The notes beneath the pieces are model-generated. The model did not search any database. It saw nothing but the letters and a program-made list of their open reading frames with translations, and was not told where the DNA came from. The position numbers and the translations under genes are program-made. This document shows, piece by piece, positions 9,224-17,448 of a stretch of DNA of 64,000 nucleotides; positions within the stretch are counted from its first letter, which is position 1, and every line of letters starts with the position of its first letter. This DNA comes from a bacterium (GTDB lineage Bacteria > Verrucomicrobiota > Kiritimatiellia > CAIKKV01 > CAITUY01): contig JBAXWB010000022.1 of assembly GCA_037128595.1 (NCBI GenBank), forward strand, positions 24,343-88,342. Reading direction: 5' to 3'.

Positions 9224-11197
9224 CTAATTACTTCGTCTCAGATGACTGATCCGGTACAAGTGGATCGCGTACCCGCCCTTGAAGTCATCCTGGATCAGGC
9301 CGTTCTCCACAGGGACCGTACGTGACTCGCCCAAGACTTCCGCCGTGGCCTTGCCTGTCATCCCCTTGAGCTGGATCGAAGCCTTGGTGTCACGATGATA
9401 GAGGGCGCCCGCAAAGGCATAGGTTGTCCCGGCATGCTTTTTCACCATCACATGCACCGGCGTATGCTTCTCCGAGGAGGTTACGGTCACCGCATCGGCA
9501 AGTGTGGGACTGTTCAAAACCGCTGCCAGCTCCGTAATTTGCTTGTTGATCACGGCCACCGCGGCCGCCATCTCCTTATCCTCCAGCAAGCCCGGTTCGA
9601 TAAAGCTCGGCGCGAACTGGTGGGCAAAATAGACCAGACCACGGGCCCCATGGATAAGAGAGAGCCAGACGATCGACCGGACCTGGCTTGGGGTGGGCTT
9701 TACGGACGGGTTCGCCACATGCGTGCATTCGATGCAGGCCCAGATCGGTTTTTCATCCGCCGACCAGTTCCGCAACCGGAGCACCCCATTGGGAACGGTC
9801 CAGAGGTTCCCCATCAAATCAAACTGGGTAGTGACCGGATAGATGTCAAAGCAACCAATATCACATCCCTTGAGGTATTCGGGATACAAATCCAACCGGC
9901 CGCACATTTCGCCGCGCCCTTCAAACATGTCAAAGGCCACACCACACCCAAGATTGAGGAAAAACGGACGGCTGGGATCTTTTTTCTTCACCGCCTCATA
10001 CTCACGGATGACCCATTTCGGCGGGATGGGCGGCCCATACCCGGCATAGGGTTTAGCCGGCCCTAAATCCTTGAAGGCGGCCACTTCCGGCCAGGCATCC
10101 TTGATCTTTTCCACATCATTGTTCCAATAGGCCTTGAACCCCTGGGCGTTATCCGGCTCATCGCCAAACATCCAGCCGACAATGGTGGATTCCTTGAGAT
10201 GCTTGAGCCCGACCTCGTTCTGGTCGCAGATCACCTGCATGCCCGCCCCCTTGAGCGCAGCATAGCCCGCTTCGGTGAGCCCGCCGTATTGGCCAACATA
10301 GAGATTGACGCCAATTTCCTGATAGCGCTTGGCGTTATGCGCACCCTGGCACCACACGGCAATCGGGAAATAGCTGGGATCCTTATTCAGGCCACGCTCC
10401 CATTTCGCATAGGGCGATCCCGACTGCTTTTGCGGGACCGGCTTCATGGTCAGCTCGGCCGGTGGTGGCGCCGGCCAAAGGCGGTCGACCGCCCCGACAC
10501 TGCCCATCGTAACGGTGACTTCGGACACCCAGAGGGATTGGGCGGCATCCCCGGCGCCCGCCATGAGACGCACGCCATTGAACCCAGCCAGCCGGGTTGC
10601 TTTCCAGTTGAATCCACGTTCATTGGCACTCTGGCCATCACAAAGGATTTTCAGGCCATCTTTTTCCGAAAAATCAAACGTCCATTGATGCCATCCCTTC
10701 TTGCGGGGAAGGCCGATGAATTGGACCTTATCGGTTGCCCGGTTCACAGCAAGGTCCAGATCCGATGCGGCATAATACTCGACCCCGTTGAGATAGGGTG
10801 CATAAATATGCCCCACTAACAAGGCGGGTGCTCCGCCCTGGGAGACGCCCCACATGGCCCCCGCACCGTAGCCCTTGGGATTGGCCGGAACCGTGCCATC
10901 ATCATACACCCACATTTCAATCGTCCCCACTCCCACCTGATCACGGAAAGGCCACACCACGATTGCCCCGGGCGCCAGTTTCAACGCACCGGATGAACTT
11001 TCGGTCCGCTTCATGGATTGGTCGATGGTGACCTCCCCGGTAATCCTCATTTCCATCATGATGGCCGGATCGTAAAAGGCAAAAGTCCGGGGCTTTTCCG
11101 GTGGCGACTCCGCGCGGAGCCACGTCCCGCCCACTGCCAGGGCCACCATGGCCAACGCGATCACATTGTGCCATCGCAGAAATGGTGTTTTTTTCAT
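9224..11197 (-). CDS. Secreted TIM-barrel glycosidase-like protein with N-terminal LamG-like domain (paralog 1)
   Basis: A 657-residue exported protein; the signal peptide ends near residue 30 (WLRAES). Residues about 38-235 form a beta-sandwich with WHQWTFDFS and GVRLMAG, as in LamG/carbohydrate-binding domains. From about 265 a (beta/alpha)8-type domain carries two clan-A-like acidic positions: E347 in the GWMFGDEPD motif (acid/base candidate) and E490 in IWACIECTH (nucleophile candidate). A short C-terminal beta domain (about 565-650) follows. The ATG at 11197 is chosen over an upstream TTG at 11203 because AGGAG sits seven bases before it. The downstream half of the 11238-13343 product is homologous. 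The substrate is unknown; no numbered GH family can be assigned by eye. Confidence 0.75.
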   Translation of the reverse strand: MKKTPFLRWHNVIALAMVALAVGGTWLRAESPPEKPRTFAFYDPAIMMEMRITGEVTIDQSMKRTESSSGALKLAPGAIVVWPFRDQVGVGTIEMWVYDDGTVPANPKGYGAGAMWGVSQGGAPALLVGHIYAPYLNGVEYYAASDLDLAVNRATDKVQFIGLPRKKGWHQWTFDFSEKDGLKILCDGQSANERGFNWKATRLAGFNGVRLMAGAGDAAQSLWVSEVTVTMGSVGAVDRLWPAPPPAELTMKPVPQKQSGSPYAKWERGLNKDPSYFPIAVWCQGAHNAKRYQEIGVNLYVGQYGGLTEAGYAALKGAGMQVICDQNEVGLKHLKESTIVGWMFGDEPDNAQGFKAYWNNDVEKIKDAWPEVAAFKDLGPAKPYAGYGPPIPPKWVIREYEAVKKKDPSRPFFLNLGCGVAFDMFEGRGEMCGRLDLYPEYLKGCDIGCFDIYPVTTQFDLMGNLWTVPNGVLRLRNWSADEKPIWACIECTHVANPSVKPTPSQVRSIVWLSLIHGARGLVYFAHQFAPSFIEPGLLEDKEMAAAVAVINKQITELAAVLNSPTLADAVTVTSSEKHTPVHVMVKKHAGTTYAFAGALYHRDTKASIQLKGMTGKATAEVLGESRTVPVENGLIQDDFKGGYAIHLYRISHLRRSN

Positions 11198-11210
11198 AAT
11201 CAATCTCCTG

Positions 11211-11224
11211 CTTTACGTGTAAAG
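11211..11224. promoter_or_regulatory. Second palindrome class: CTTTACGTGTAAAG
   Basis: Perfect arms CTTTAC and GTAAAG surround a GT centre, directly upstream of the Shine-Dalgarno of the gene starting at 11197. Partial matches occur at 13405 (CTTTACGTGAATTC, upstream of the paralog) and at 22194 (CCTTACACGAATTT, upstream of a DUF4838 gene). It resembles the CTTATC palindrome in layout but differs in sequence. Confidence 0.5.
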
Positions 11225-11237
11225 CTTCCAAATAGAA

Positions 11238-13343
11238 TTATTTCACGCCCATAGCCGTAAGTTTGTAGCGATGCACGGCGTAGGGTGCGAAGGCGTCCAC
11301 GATCACGCCGCCCTTGACCGCCACGGTGCGGTTTTCATAGAGAACTTCCGCCACGCCGTCCGCCGCGCCTTTGACCGTGAGGGTCGCCGCCTCCGGCTTA
11401 CGGTACATGTTCACTGCAAAAACATAGATGGAGCCATCCTTGGCCTTGGTGATGGCATCCACCCGGCTCCCCTGGGTAACCGAAACCTGGGTGCCGCCGG
11501 CGATGGTCGGACTATTGAGCACAGCCGCCAAGGCCTTTACCTCGGCGTTGATGGTGGTAAGGGCCGCGATCATGGGTTTAGAGATGGCGGTCTGTGAGAA
11601 ACCGCTCTCGATCCCCATATGCTCCTTGAAGAACGCCGCGCTCCAGGAGTGACAGAAGAAGCCGTAGCCAGTAGCACCGTGAACCAAAGCCATCCAGATT
11701 TGGGTTTTAACCTCGTCCGGTGTCGGGGCACGCCCCAATCCCTGGATCTGGTTTACCTCGATCCAGGTCCACACCGGGGTGCCGGGAGCGCTCCAGCGCC
11801 GGGAACGGTCGATCCCCTTGGCGACCAGGTACATGCGGTCGGGACCGTTGGGCTGGACACTATTGCAGGGGTAGACATCAAAGCTGAGGATATCGCAGTA
11901 TCTCGCGTAGATAGGCAACTGCTCGGGAGTGGCGGCGCTTCCCACGAAATTTTCCTGGCCCACGGCCTGACTGAGGTTGACATAGAAACGGTGGCCCGGA
12001 TCCACAGTGCGGGCCTCCTTGAAGATCGCCAGAACCTCCTCAGGGGAGCGAGTGACCTGACCAGTCGCGGGGCTCGAGAGATCCGGCTCATCGCCTTCCA
12101 TCCAGCCGATGAAAGCCGGATGGTCCTGTAGCCGTGCGGCAAGGTTCTCTGCGTTAAAGACAGCCAGACCAACCAGTCCCTGGGCGTGAAGCAGGTCGAA
12201 GAAATCCTTGCCCCGGGGGGACGGGTAGGAATCGCACCCACCGACAAAGGTATTCACGCCCATGGCCTTGAACATCGTAGCCACGCCGGCAGGTTGCAGC
12301 CATACCGAGATTGGAAAGAAGTTAGGATCGTCAAGGACGGTCTTGACGAAACGGGGCGGCGGAACACTGGCGGGGTCGATCACCGGCGGCGGACAGGTCG
12401 GCTCGACCAATTTGTATTCCTCGGCGACCAGTAGCCTGCCACCGCTCTCCACGGTGCGGACCGTGAAGACCTCGCCGGCCTTCATGCCAGCGGTCTGCGC
12501 CTGCCATGGGAGTGCGACCCGCTCGCCAGCGGGAAGGGTAAGCGCCATGGGCTTGCCCACAGCCGCGCCTTCGCTCCGGGACTGGATCGTCACCTGCACC
12601 TGTTGCGGGGCGTTGCCGATGTTGCGTAGCCCAAGCCCGTCCACCAGCACACTCCGCCCGTCAAAGGCCAGATCCGGATACTCGGTCGGGGTATTGAACG
12701 AACCCTGGAACGAACTGACCTCGATCGGCGTGTTTTGTTTCTCACGGTTAAAGCCAAGGGCCCAGGGACGCCCAAGGTCAAGGGCGTCACCGAAAATAGC
12801 CAGGGGAATGGCAACCTCCACCGTCCAGGCATCCTTCTCCCGCCCGGCGACACAGGCAATAGGAAGCCTGCGACCGGCAGTCGGTTCGCCCCATTCATCC
12901 TTGGCCCATGCCTTGAAGGCAATCTTGCCCTCGCAACTCACCACGAAGTGCCCGGTGAAGAGCTCCTCCTTGCGGGGAACGATGAAAAGCTCAATGCAAT
13001 CGTTTTTCCAAAGGGCCATTCCTTCGTTGGCCGTCACCAGCGCCTTGAGATTGTCATCATAGCAGCGCGCGGCGAAGTAGAGGTTCGTCGCATCACGTGC
13101 GACCCAACCCTCGGTCTGGAAACGCACCCCTTTGCCAAAGGCAAAGTCACGCAAGGGTTGCGCCTGTTTCCAGGCGGCATCGCCGAGGTCGCCGTCAATC
13201 TGCGGAGCTGCCCTTAGCAAAGGTGCGGCCAGGGTGCTGGCGGTACGGCGCGGGACAAGATCATCCGCCGCCTGAAGCACGGGAGTGGCTACCAGGGTAG
13301 CAGCAAGAACGACTGACGCCTGAAGGAACGGAATGATGTTCAC
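11238..13343 (-). CDS. Secreted CBM9-like plus TIM-barrel glycosidase-like protein (paralog 2)
   Basis: A 701-residue exported protein with a signal peptide ending near residue 26 (VLQAAD). Residues about 45-235 match the CBM9-type fold, with IDGDLGDAAWKQA, LYFAARCYDD, NDCIELFIVP and WTVEVAIPL. The barrel from about 340 has E419 in GWMEGDEPD and E529 in VWTWIEVNQ, the same pair of acidic positions as in the neighbouring 9224-11197 product. The two also share the C-terminal stretch IxxLAAVLNSPT and a closing beta domain. The start is GTG at 13343 with AGGAG seven bases before it. The family is not identifiable by eye; a hydrolase acting on an oligosaccharide outside the cytoplasm is the inference. 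Confidence 0.75.
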   Translation of the reverse strand: MNIIPFLQASVVLAATLVATPVLQAADDLVPRRTASTLAAPLLRAAPQIDGDLGDAAWKQAQPLRDFAFGKGVRFQTEGWVARDATNLYFAARCYDDNLKALVTANEGMALWKNDCIELFIVPRKEELFTGHFVVSCEGKIAFKAWAKDEWGEPTAGRRLPIACVAGREKDAWTVEVAIPLAIFGDALDLGRPWALGFNREKQNTPIEVSSFQGSFNTPTEYPDLAFDGRSVLVDGLGLRNIGNAPQQVQVTIQSRSEGAAVGKPMALTLPAGERVALPWQAQTAGMKAGEVFTVRTVESGGRLLVAEEYKLVEPTCPPPVIDPASVPPPRFVKTVLDDPNFFPISVWLQPAGVATMFKAMGVNTFVGGCDSYPSPRGKDFFDLLHAQGLVGLAVFNAENLAARLQDHPAFIGWMEGDEPDLSSPATGQVTRSPEEVLAIFKEARTVDPGHRFYVNLSQAVGQENFVGSAATPEQLPIYARYCDILSFDVYPCNSVQPNGPDRMYLVAKGIDRSRRWSAPGTPVWTWIEVNQIQGLGRAPTPDEVKTQIWMALVHGATGYGFFCHSWSAAFFKEHMGIESGFSQTAISKPMIAALTTINAEVKALAAVLNSPTIAGGTQVSVTQGSRVDAITKAKDGSIYVFAVNMYRKPEAATLTVKGAADGVAEVLYENRTVAVKGGVIVDAFAPYAVHRYKLTAMGVK

Positions 13344-13442
13344 AATCGATCTCCTGCTTGATGTTTTAGTGCTTAGATCCAGAATCTTCTCTTGATGATC
13401 ATGACTTTACGTGAATTCCATCAGTCAGCAACGACGAGATGA

Positions 13443-13456
13443 CTTATCACGATAAG
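13443..13456. promoter_or_regulatory. Operator-like near-palindrome CTTATCACGATAAG (copy 3)
   Basis: The site overlaps the stop codon (TGA on the minus strand, 13447-13449) of the GH78 gene and lies 100 bp upstream of the GTG at 13343. The position suggests separate control of the downstream genes. Confidence 0.65.
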
Positions 13457-15618
13457 GAGACCGCTTCAATCCATTCCACACCCCCGATGTGGTCACACCG
13501 GGCTTTACTGGAATGGCGCGGATCCATGCCGAGAATCATGCCCGCCAGGGAAATCACCGGTATTCCAGCCCAGCCGTGACACTGGCTGGTTTCGCCACTG
13601 AACGCTTCCCATGTGGTGTCGGCTCCTGCCTCCACCATGGGGCCCCATTTTTCAAGAATATCGGCGATGATGGCATCGCGACGACCCAGGCGGGCCAGCG
13701 CCTGGTGAACGTGGAACTGTCCGAACGGCGAAGCGGGAATCACATCATCCGTGTGCTGCACGCTGAACGCCTGAAACCGGTCCCAAAGCTTGGCGATTTC
13801 GACGGGATCATGCAGCCCGGCGCACACCGCGAGAGCATGCCCCATCACGCTGAAGGTGCGCGGAGCTCCCTCCCGGTCGGGACAATCACGCAGGAGCCCG
13901 GTCGCCGCATCGGTGAACTGTTCACGAATGACCGGTTCCAAGGCACGGCGGTCGGCGCGGACCCGTCCGGCCTCAGCCGGACGACCGGTGGCGTCAAAGC
14001 AAGTGGCCATGTCGTCCAGGAACAGAAGATAGCGGAGATTCTGAACCACGAACGGCACTTTAAACTGCCAGGAATGGAGCCGGTGGCACAGCGGATTGTC
14101 CATCCAGTTCATGACCGGCGGCGTATTGATAAACAGCAGCCCGTCCGGATCGCGATTACGCAGGAACCAGCGGTGAAGCATTTCGATATTACCGGAAACC
14201 TCTTCAAACAGGGAGCGGTCGCCCGTGAACTCCGTATATTCCAGAACGGCGCGCACCCATTCCATCGACTGCGTGGGATATTCCTCCCAGATCGGGGAAC
14301 AGCACCACATACGCCCGGTCGGATCCTGCATGCCGATATGCTGGCGGAGGACACCGCGCACCAGATCGCGGTCGCCGAAAGCATAGTGATTGATCAGCGA
14401 AATGCGTTGCACGTCACCGATCCACTGCCGCCGCTCACGCCATGGGCAATCCATGATGTTGTCGTGCATACAGCGGTGTGCCGCATTCATACTGATCTCC
14501 ACAATGCGCTCCAACGTCTTGTTCGAAGAGGTGACCTTCAGCCGCCGCTGCACCGGATATTCCTCACGCCTATACCGCAGACGGGACACCTTTACCGGCG
14601 CAGTCAGATTACGGAAAGTCAGCTGCATAAAATGACCCGCCAGCCAGTCCCCGGGAACGATCCGGTTGAAACCGCCCGCAAGGATGTGGCGATCGGCGGT
14701 ATAGACACGCGTCTTGCGGACATCGAAACGCCCGTTGATCAGCCGCTCCTCCCAGACGATATCCACCACCGCTCCGGCCGGGCCATCCAGCTCGATTTCC
14801 GGCCGGCCGTTCAAGTACTCCCCAAACGTAAACAGGAGGGCAAACGCGGTTCCGGCAGATTGCGCAGGAACGACAAACGGAGAATGGCCATCCCAGGCAA
14901 AAGGCTGAGGGATAATTTCCTCTTCCGAGACCGCCAAAGCGGGAATAGGATTGTCCCGGCTGCGGTCGCTGACGGTCCCGGCGAGGATTACCTGCAAGCG
15001 GGCTTCCCCGCAAGGCAAGGCCTTGGAGAAAGGCCGCGGCTCGACGGCGGTGAAACGGACGCCGGGCCAAGGCAGGGACTCCGGCGCAACAAAACCGGAC
15101 TCATCTTCAGGATACGGGAAGCCCGCCGGCAGCAAACGCCGGTCAACGACCTCGACCTGATCAAGATTCAACCATTCACTGCGCCGCTGGTTTCCGACCC
15201 ACGCCTTCAGCTCCAGACAGCGCCAGCTGGCGTCGGAACCGGTGGTCGCGTCATCCAGGACCAGTTCCGCAAGCAATCCCGGATCTTTTGGAACCGAAGC
15301 GCTGGAGGGAATGCCGATATATCGCGCCACGATCGCCAGACGATTCAGACCCGGCTTAAGCGCCGACCGGCAATCGAAAGATTCGTAGTAATGTTGATGC
15401 GGATAGGAATTGGGTGATGTCCGCCCGATCTCCTGCCCGTTCAGAACAATCCGGGCCGAACTTTCCACCGCGATATACAGGGTCGCGTCCTCGGGAACGG
15501 CGACCAGCTCGAAATCCTTGCGGAACAGCAAATGCAGATTTGGCTCCCGCCGGTCACGTGGCCATATCCAGCTTGCCTTCCAAAACCTCGGCAAAATCTG
15601 CTCCGCATGCTTGCTCAT
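13447..15618 (-). CDS. GH78 alpha-L-rhamnosidase
   Basis: A protein of about 723 residues that removes terminal alpha-L-rhamnose from polysaccharides or oligosaccharides by inversion. N-terminal beta-sandwich domains (about 10-360, opening KASWIWP) precede the (alpha/alpha)6 barrel. The barrel carries the GH78 signature DCPWRERRQWIGD (about 390-402 from this start), whose acidic residues contribute the catalytic centre, and ADTTWEAFSG with its conserved Glu near residue 671. No signal peptide is evident, so it may act in the cytoplasm on imported oligosaccharides. The frame also opens at a GTG at 15630, but the ATG at 15618 is closely preceded by GGGAGA. No operator-like site is seen directly upstream. 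Confidence 0.92.
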   Translation of the reverse strand: MSKHAEQILPRFWKASWIWPRDRREPNLHLLFRKDFELVAVPEDATLYIAVESSARIVLNGQEIGRTSPNSYPHQHYYESFDCRSALKPGLNRLAIVARYIGIPSSASVPKDPGLLAELVLDDATTGSDASWRCLELKAWVGNQRRSEWLNLDQVEVVDRRLLPAGFPYPEDESGFVAPESLPWPGVRFTAVEPRPFSKALPCGEARLQVILAGTVSDRSRDNPIPALAVSEEEIIPQPFAWDGHSPFVVPAQSAGTAFALLFTFGEYLNGRPEIELDGPAGAVVDIVWEERLINGRFDVRKTRVYTADRHILAGGFNRIVPGDWLAGHFMQLTFRNLTAPVKVSRLRYRREEYPVQRRLKVTSSNKTLERIVEISMNAAHRCMHDNIMDCPWRERRQWIGDVQRISLINHYAFGDRDLVRGVLRQHIGMQDPTGRMWCCSPIWEEYPTQSMEWVRAVLEYTEFTGDRSLFEEVSGNIEMLHRWFLRNRDPDGLLFINTPPVMNWMDNPLCHRLHSWQFKVPFVVQNLRYLLFLDDMATCFDATGRPAEAGRVRADRRALEPVIREQFTDAATGLLRDCPDREGAPRTFSVMGHALAVCAGLHDPVEIAKLWDRFQAFSVQHTDDVIPASPFGQFHVHQALARLGRRDAIIADILEKWGPMVEAGADTTWEAFSGETSQCHGWAGIPVISLAGMILGMDPRHSSKARCDHIGGVEWIEAVSLS

Positions 15619-15739
15619 TTCTCCCGTCACATTTAATGGGAATTTTCAATCAGACTGGAACAGTATTCAGACGATGAAAAACCCTGGACATCGATCCACT
15701 CGACCGCCGGATCATCAAGATTAAGCCTTAGATCTACGT

Positions 15740-17371
15740 TTATTCAATCCGGATGGTCATCGGATAGGCCGGCAATCCTTCACGGCTGAACACATTGGCC
15801 CACATCACCCGTCCATCCGAGACATCGGCGTAGCTGACCGTCTTTGCCGCGGCCAGGGAAGGCCCCGTCAGGATGATTTCGCTCCCCTCAATGCGTGCGG
15901 CGACCCAATCCGACTTTCCATCGGCATCGGCCACATAGAAGCCCTGGGGGGGCTTTCCGCCGAGGGCCACCATGCCTCCCGAGGCATATTGATAGCGAAG
16001 GCGGACCTGAGCCCCCTCCCTCTTGGCTGAAACCATCATCGGCCCAAACCATTCACCCGGCTTCCCATAAACCTTGTGGAGAGCTGTCAGGAAAAAACGG
16101 AAGCCGTATTTGTCCTTGTCAGGAGGATGGAGCGCGGCCTGCAAATCCCGGGCGGTCGCCATATAACAGCCGGGCAGCGCGTGCATTCGACCCCACACAT
16201 AGGACCCCTTCTCAAAAGATTCAAACACAGGCCCGGCCTTGGGGGCTGCCGGAGGAAGATCCTTCAGGGCGATCGGCGTTGTCTGGGTGGGGTAGGTGGC
16301 ATTCGTAAAATCCAAATCGCAGATGGTGGGGCCCCACGCTCCGCCCTTCTCGATGAACACCACGGGCAGATCATAGCCAAATCCCTTGCGCCAATGATCC
16401 AGGATGATGCTGAAATAGATGGCGTAATCTCCGGTGAGCTGATAGCCGACTCCCGACTCCCCATGATCCCAGAGCAGGCCTTTGAACACAAACGGCATGG
16501 TCGGCGCGATATGTGTCACATGATGGTTCCCGACAATTCCTTCAATGGGTAGGTCTGGTCTCTCCCCATGGAAAGGATGCCAGTGCTGAGTGAGCGGCAA
16601 GCCCCTGGCTTTCTCCGCTGCACATTGGGCCTCCCAGCCGGCAACCAGCTTCACCCTGTCAGCAACCCAGGCAGGATAAGAGCCGGACTTGAAGGCCTGA
16701 TAATCGGGTGCTGTTCTCGGATCATTTTCAATCCACGAGGGTAGCATCCAGTTGCTCAGCGGGGATCCCCCCACCGCCATGTTGATGAACCCGACGGGAA
16801 CCTTGAGGGCCCGATGCAGCTCGCGGCAAAAATAGTATCCGGTCGCTGAGGCTTTGGCCGCGACTTCCGGGACGCAGCGATTCCAGGCATCTTGCGAGAA
16901 ATCCCCGGACACCGAAGCCCCTCCGCCCGCGAAAGCGGCGGAATAGAGCCGGATTCCCGGATGGTTGGCAAGGCCGATCTCATCCTTGCTGACCACATAG
17001 TCCTTCAGCGGAGTGTCCATGTTGGATTGGCCGGATCCGATCCAGACCTCGCCCACGACGACATCCTTGAGAACTTTCTGTGTGCTGCCCGACGCCACCG
17101 ACAAATCGATCCCGTCAAATGCACCCTCGTCGGCTTTGGGCGTCTGAAGTCTCACCATCCATTTCCCGGCAGGGTCCACCACCCCGGATGCCTTGGCCCC
17201 TCCATAGGAAACCGCGACGGTGGCTCCCGGCGTTCCCGTCCCCCAAACCGGAACGACAGCATTCTGCTGTAAAATCCCATGGTCTGAAAAAAGGGGGTAG
17301 AAATTCAATTCCGCCGCCCATGACAGGGACAGGCTCGCCGTCACCAATAAACATCCAAGAATTGTTTTCAT
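15740..17371 (-). CDS. Secreted sialate-O-acetylesterase-like SGNH esterase
   Basis: A 543-residue exported esterase; the signal peptide ends near residue 20 (LSWAAE). The opening FYPLFSDHGILQQNAVVPVWG is typical of the sialate O-acetylesterase-like family, followed by a beta-sandwich insert. Block I is GSGQSNM with the nucleophile Ser near 116; LWDHGESGVG near 300 corresponds to the family WYQGE block. These enzymes remove O-acetyl groups from sugars, here probably from the polymer attacked by the neighbouring GH78, GH127 and DUF4838 enzymes. The ATG at 17371 has AGGAGG nine bases upstream, and a TTATCGCGA element lies just upstream of that. Confidence 0.9.
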   Translation of the reverse strand: MKTILGCLLVTASLSLSWAAELNFYPLFSDHGILQQNAVVPVWGTGTPGATVAVSYGGAKASGVVDPAGKWMVRLQTPKADEGAFDGIDLSVASGSTQKVLKDVVVGEVWIGSGQSNMDTPLKDYVVSKDEIGLANHPGIRLYSAAFAGGGASVSGDFSQDAWNRCVPEVAAKASATGYYFCRELHRALKVPVGFINMAVGGSPLSNWMLPSWIENDPRTAPDYQAFKSGSYPAWVADRVKLVAGWEAQCAAEKARGLPLTQHWHPFHGERPDLPIEGIVGNHHVTHIAPTMPFVFKGLLWDHGESGVGYQLTGDYAIYFSIILDHWRKGFGYDLPVVFIEKGGAWGPTICDLDFTNATYPTQTTPIALKDLPPAAPKAGPVFESFEKGSYVWGRMHALPGCYMATARDLQAALHPPDKDKYGFRFFLTALHKVYGKPGEWFGPMMVSAKREGAQVRLRYQYASGGMVALGGKPPQGFYVADADGKSDWVAARIEGSEIILTGPSLAAAKTVSYADVSDGRVMWANVFSREGLPAYPMTIRIE

Positions 17372-17389
17372 GTAAAATCTCCTCCTATG

Positions 17390-17398
17390 TTATCGCGA
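17390..17398. promoter_or_regulatory. Half-operator TTATCGCGA
   Basis: This nine-base word is shared with 9208 and 31322. It lies 19 bp upstream of the esterase start at 17371, just before its ribosome-binding site, in the same orientation relative to the gene as the full palindromes. Confidence 0.4.
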
Positions 17399-17448
17399 AA
17401 GACTGAAATGTTATGGTCCAATTCTACTTCTGAAGACTCCTCCAACCG

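Noticed and set aside
13489..15417. A 642-codon plus-strand frame opposite the GH78 gene
   Set aside because: The minus strand carries all GH78 motifs. The plus-strand product has no recognisable domain or ribosome-binding site.
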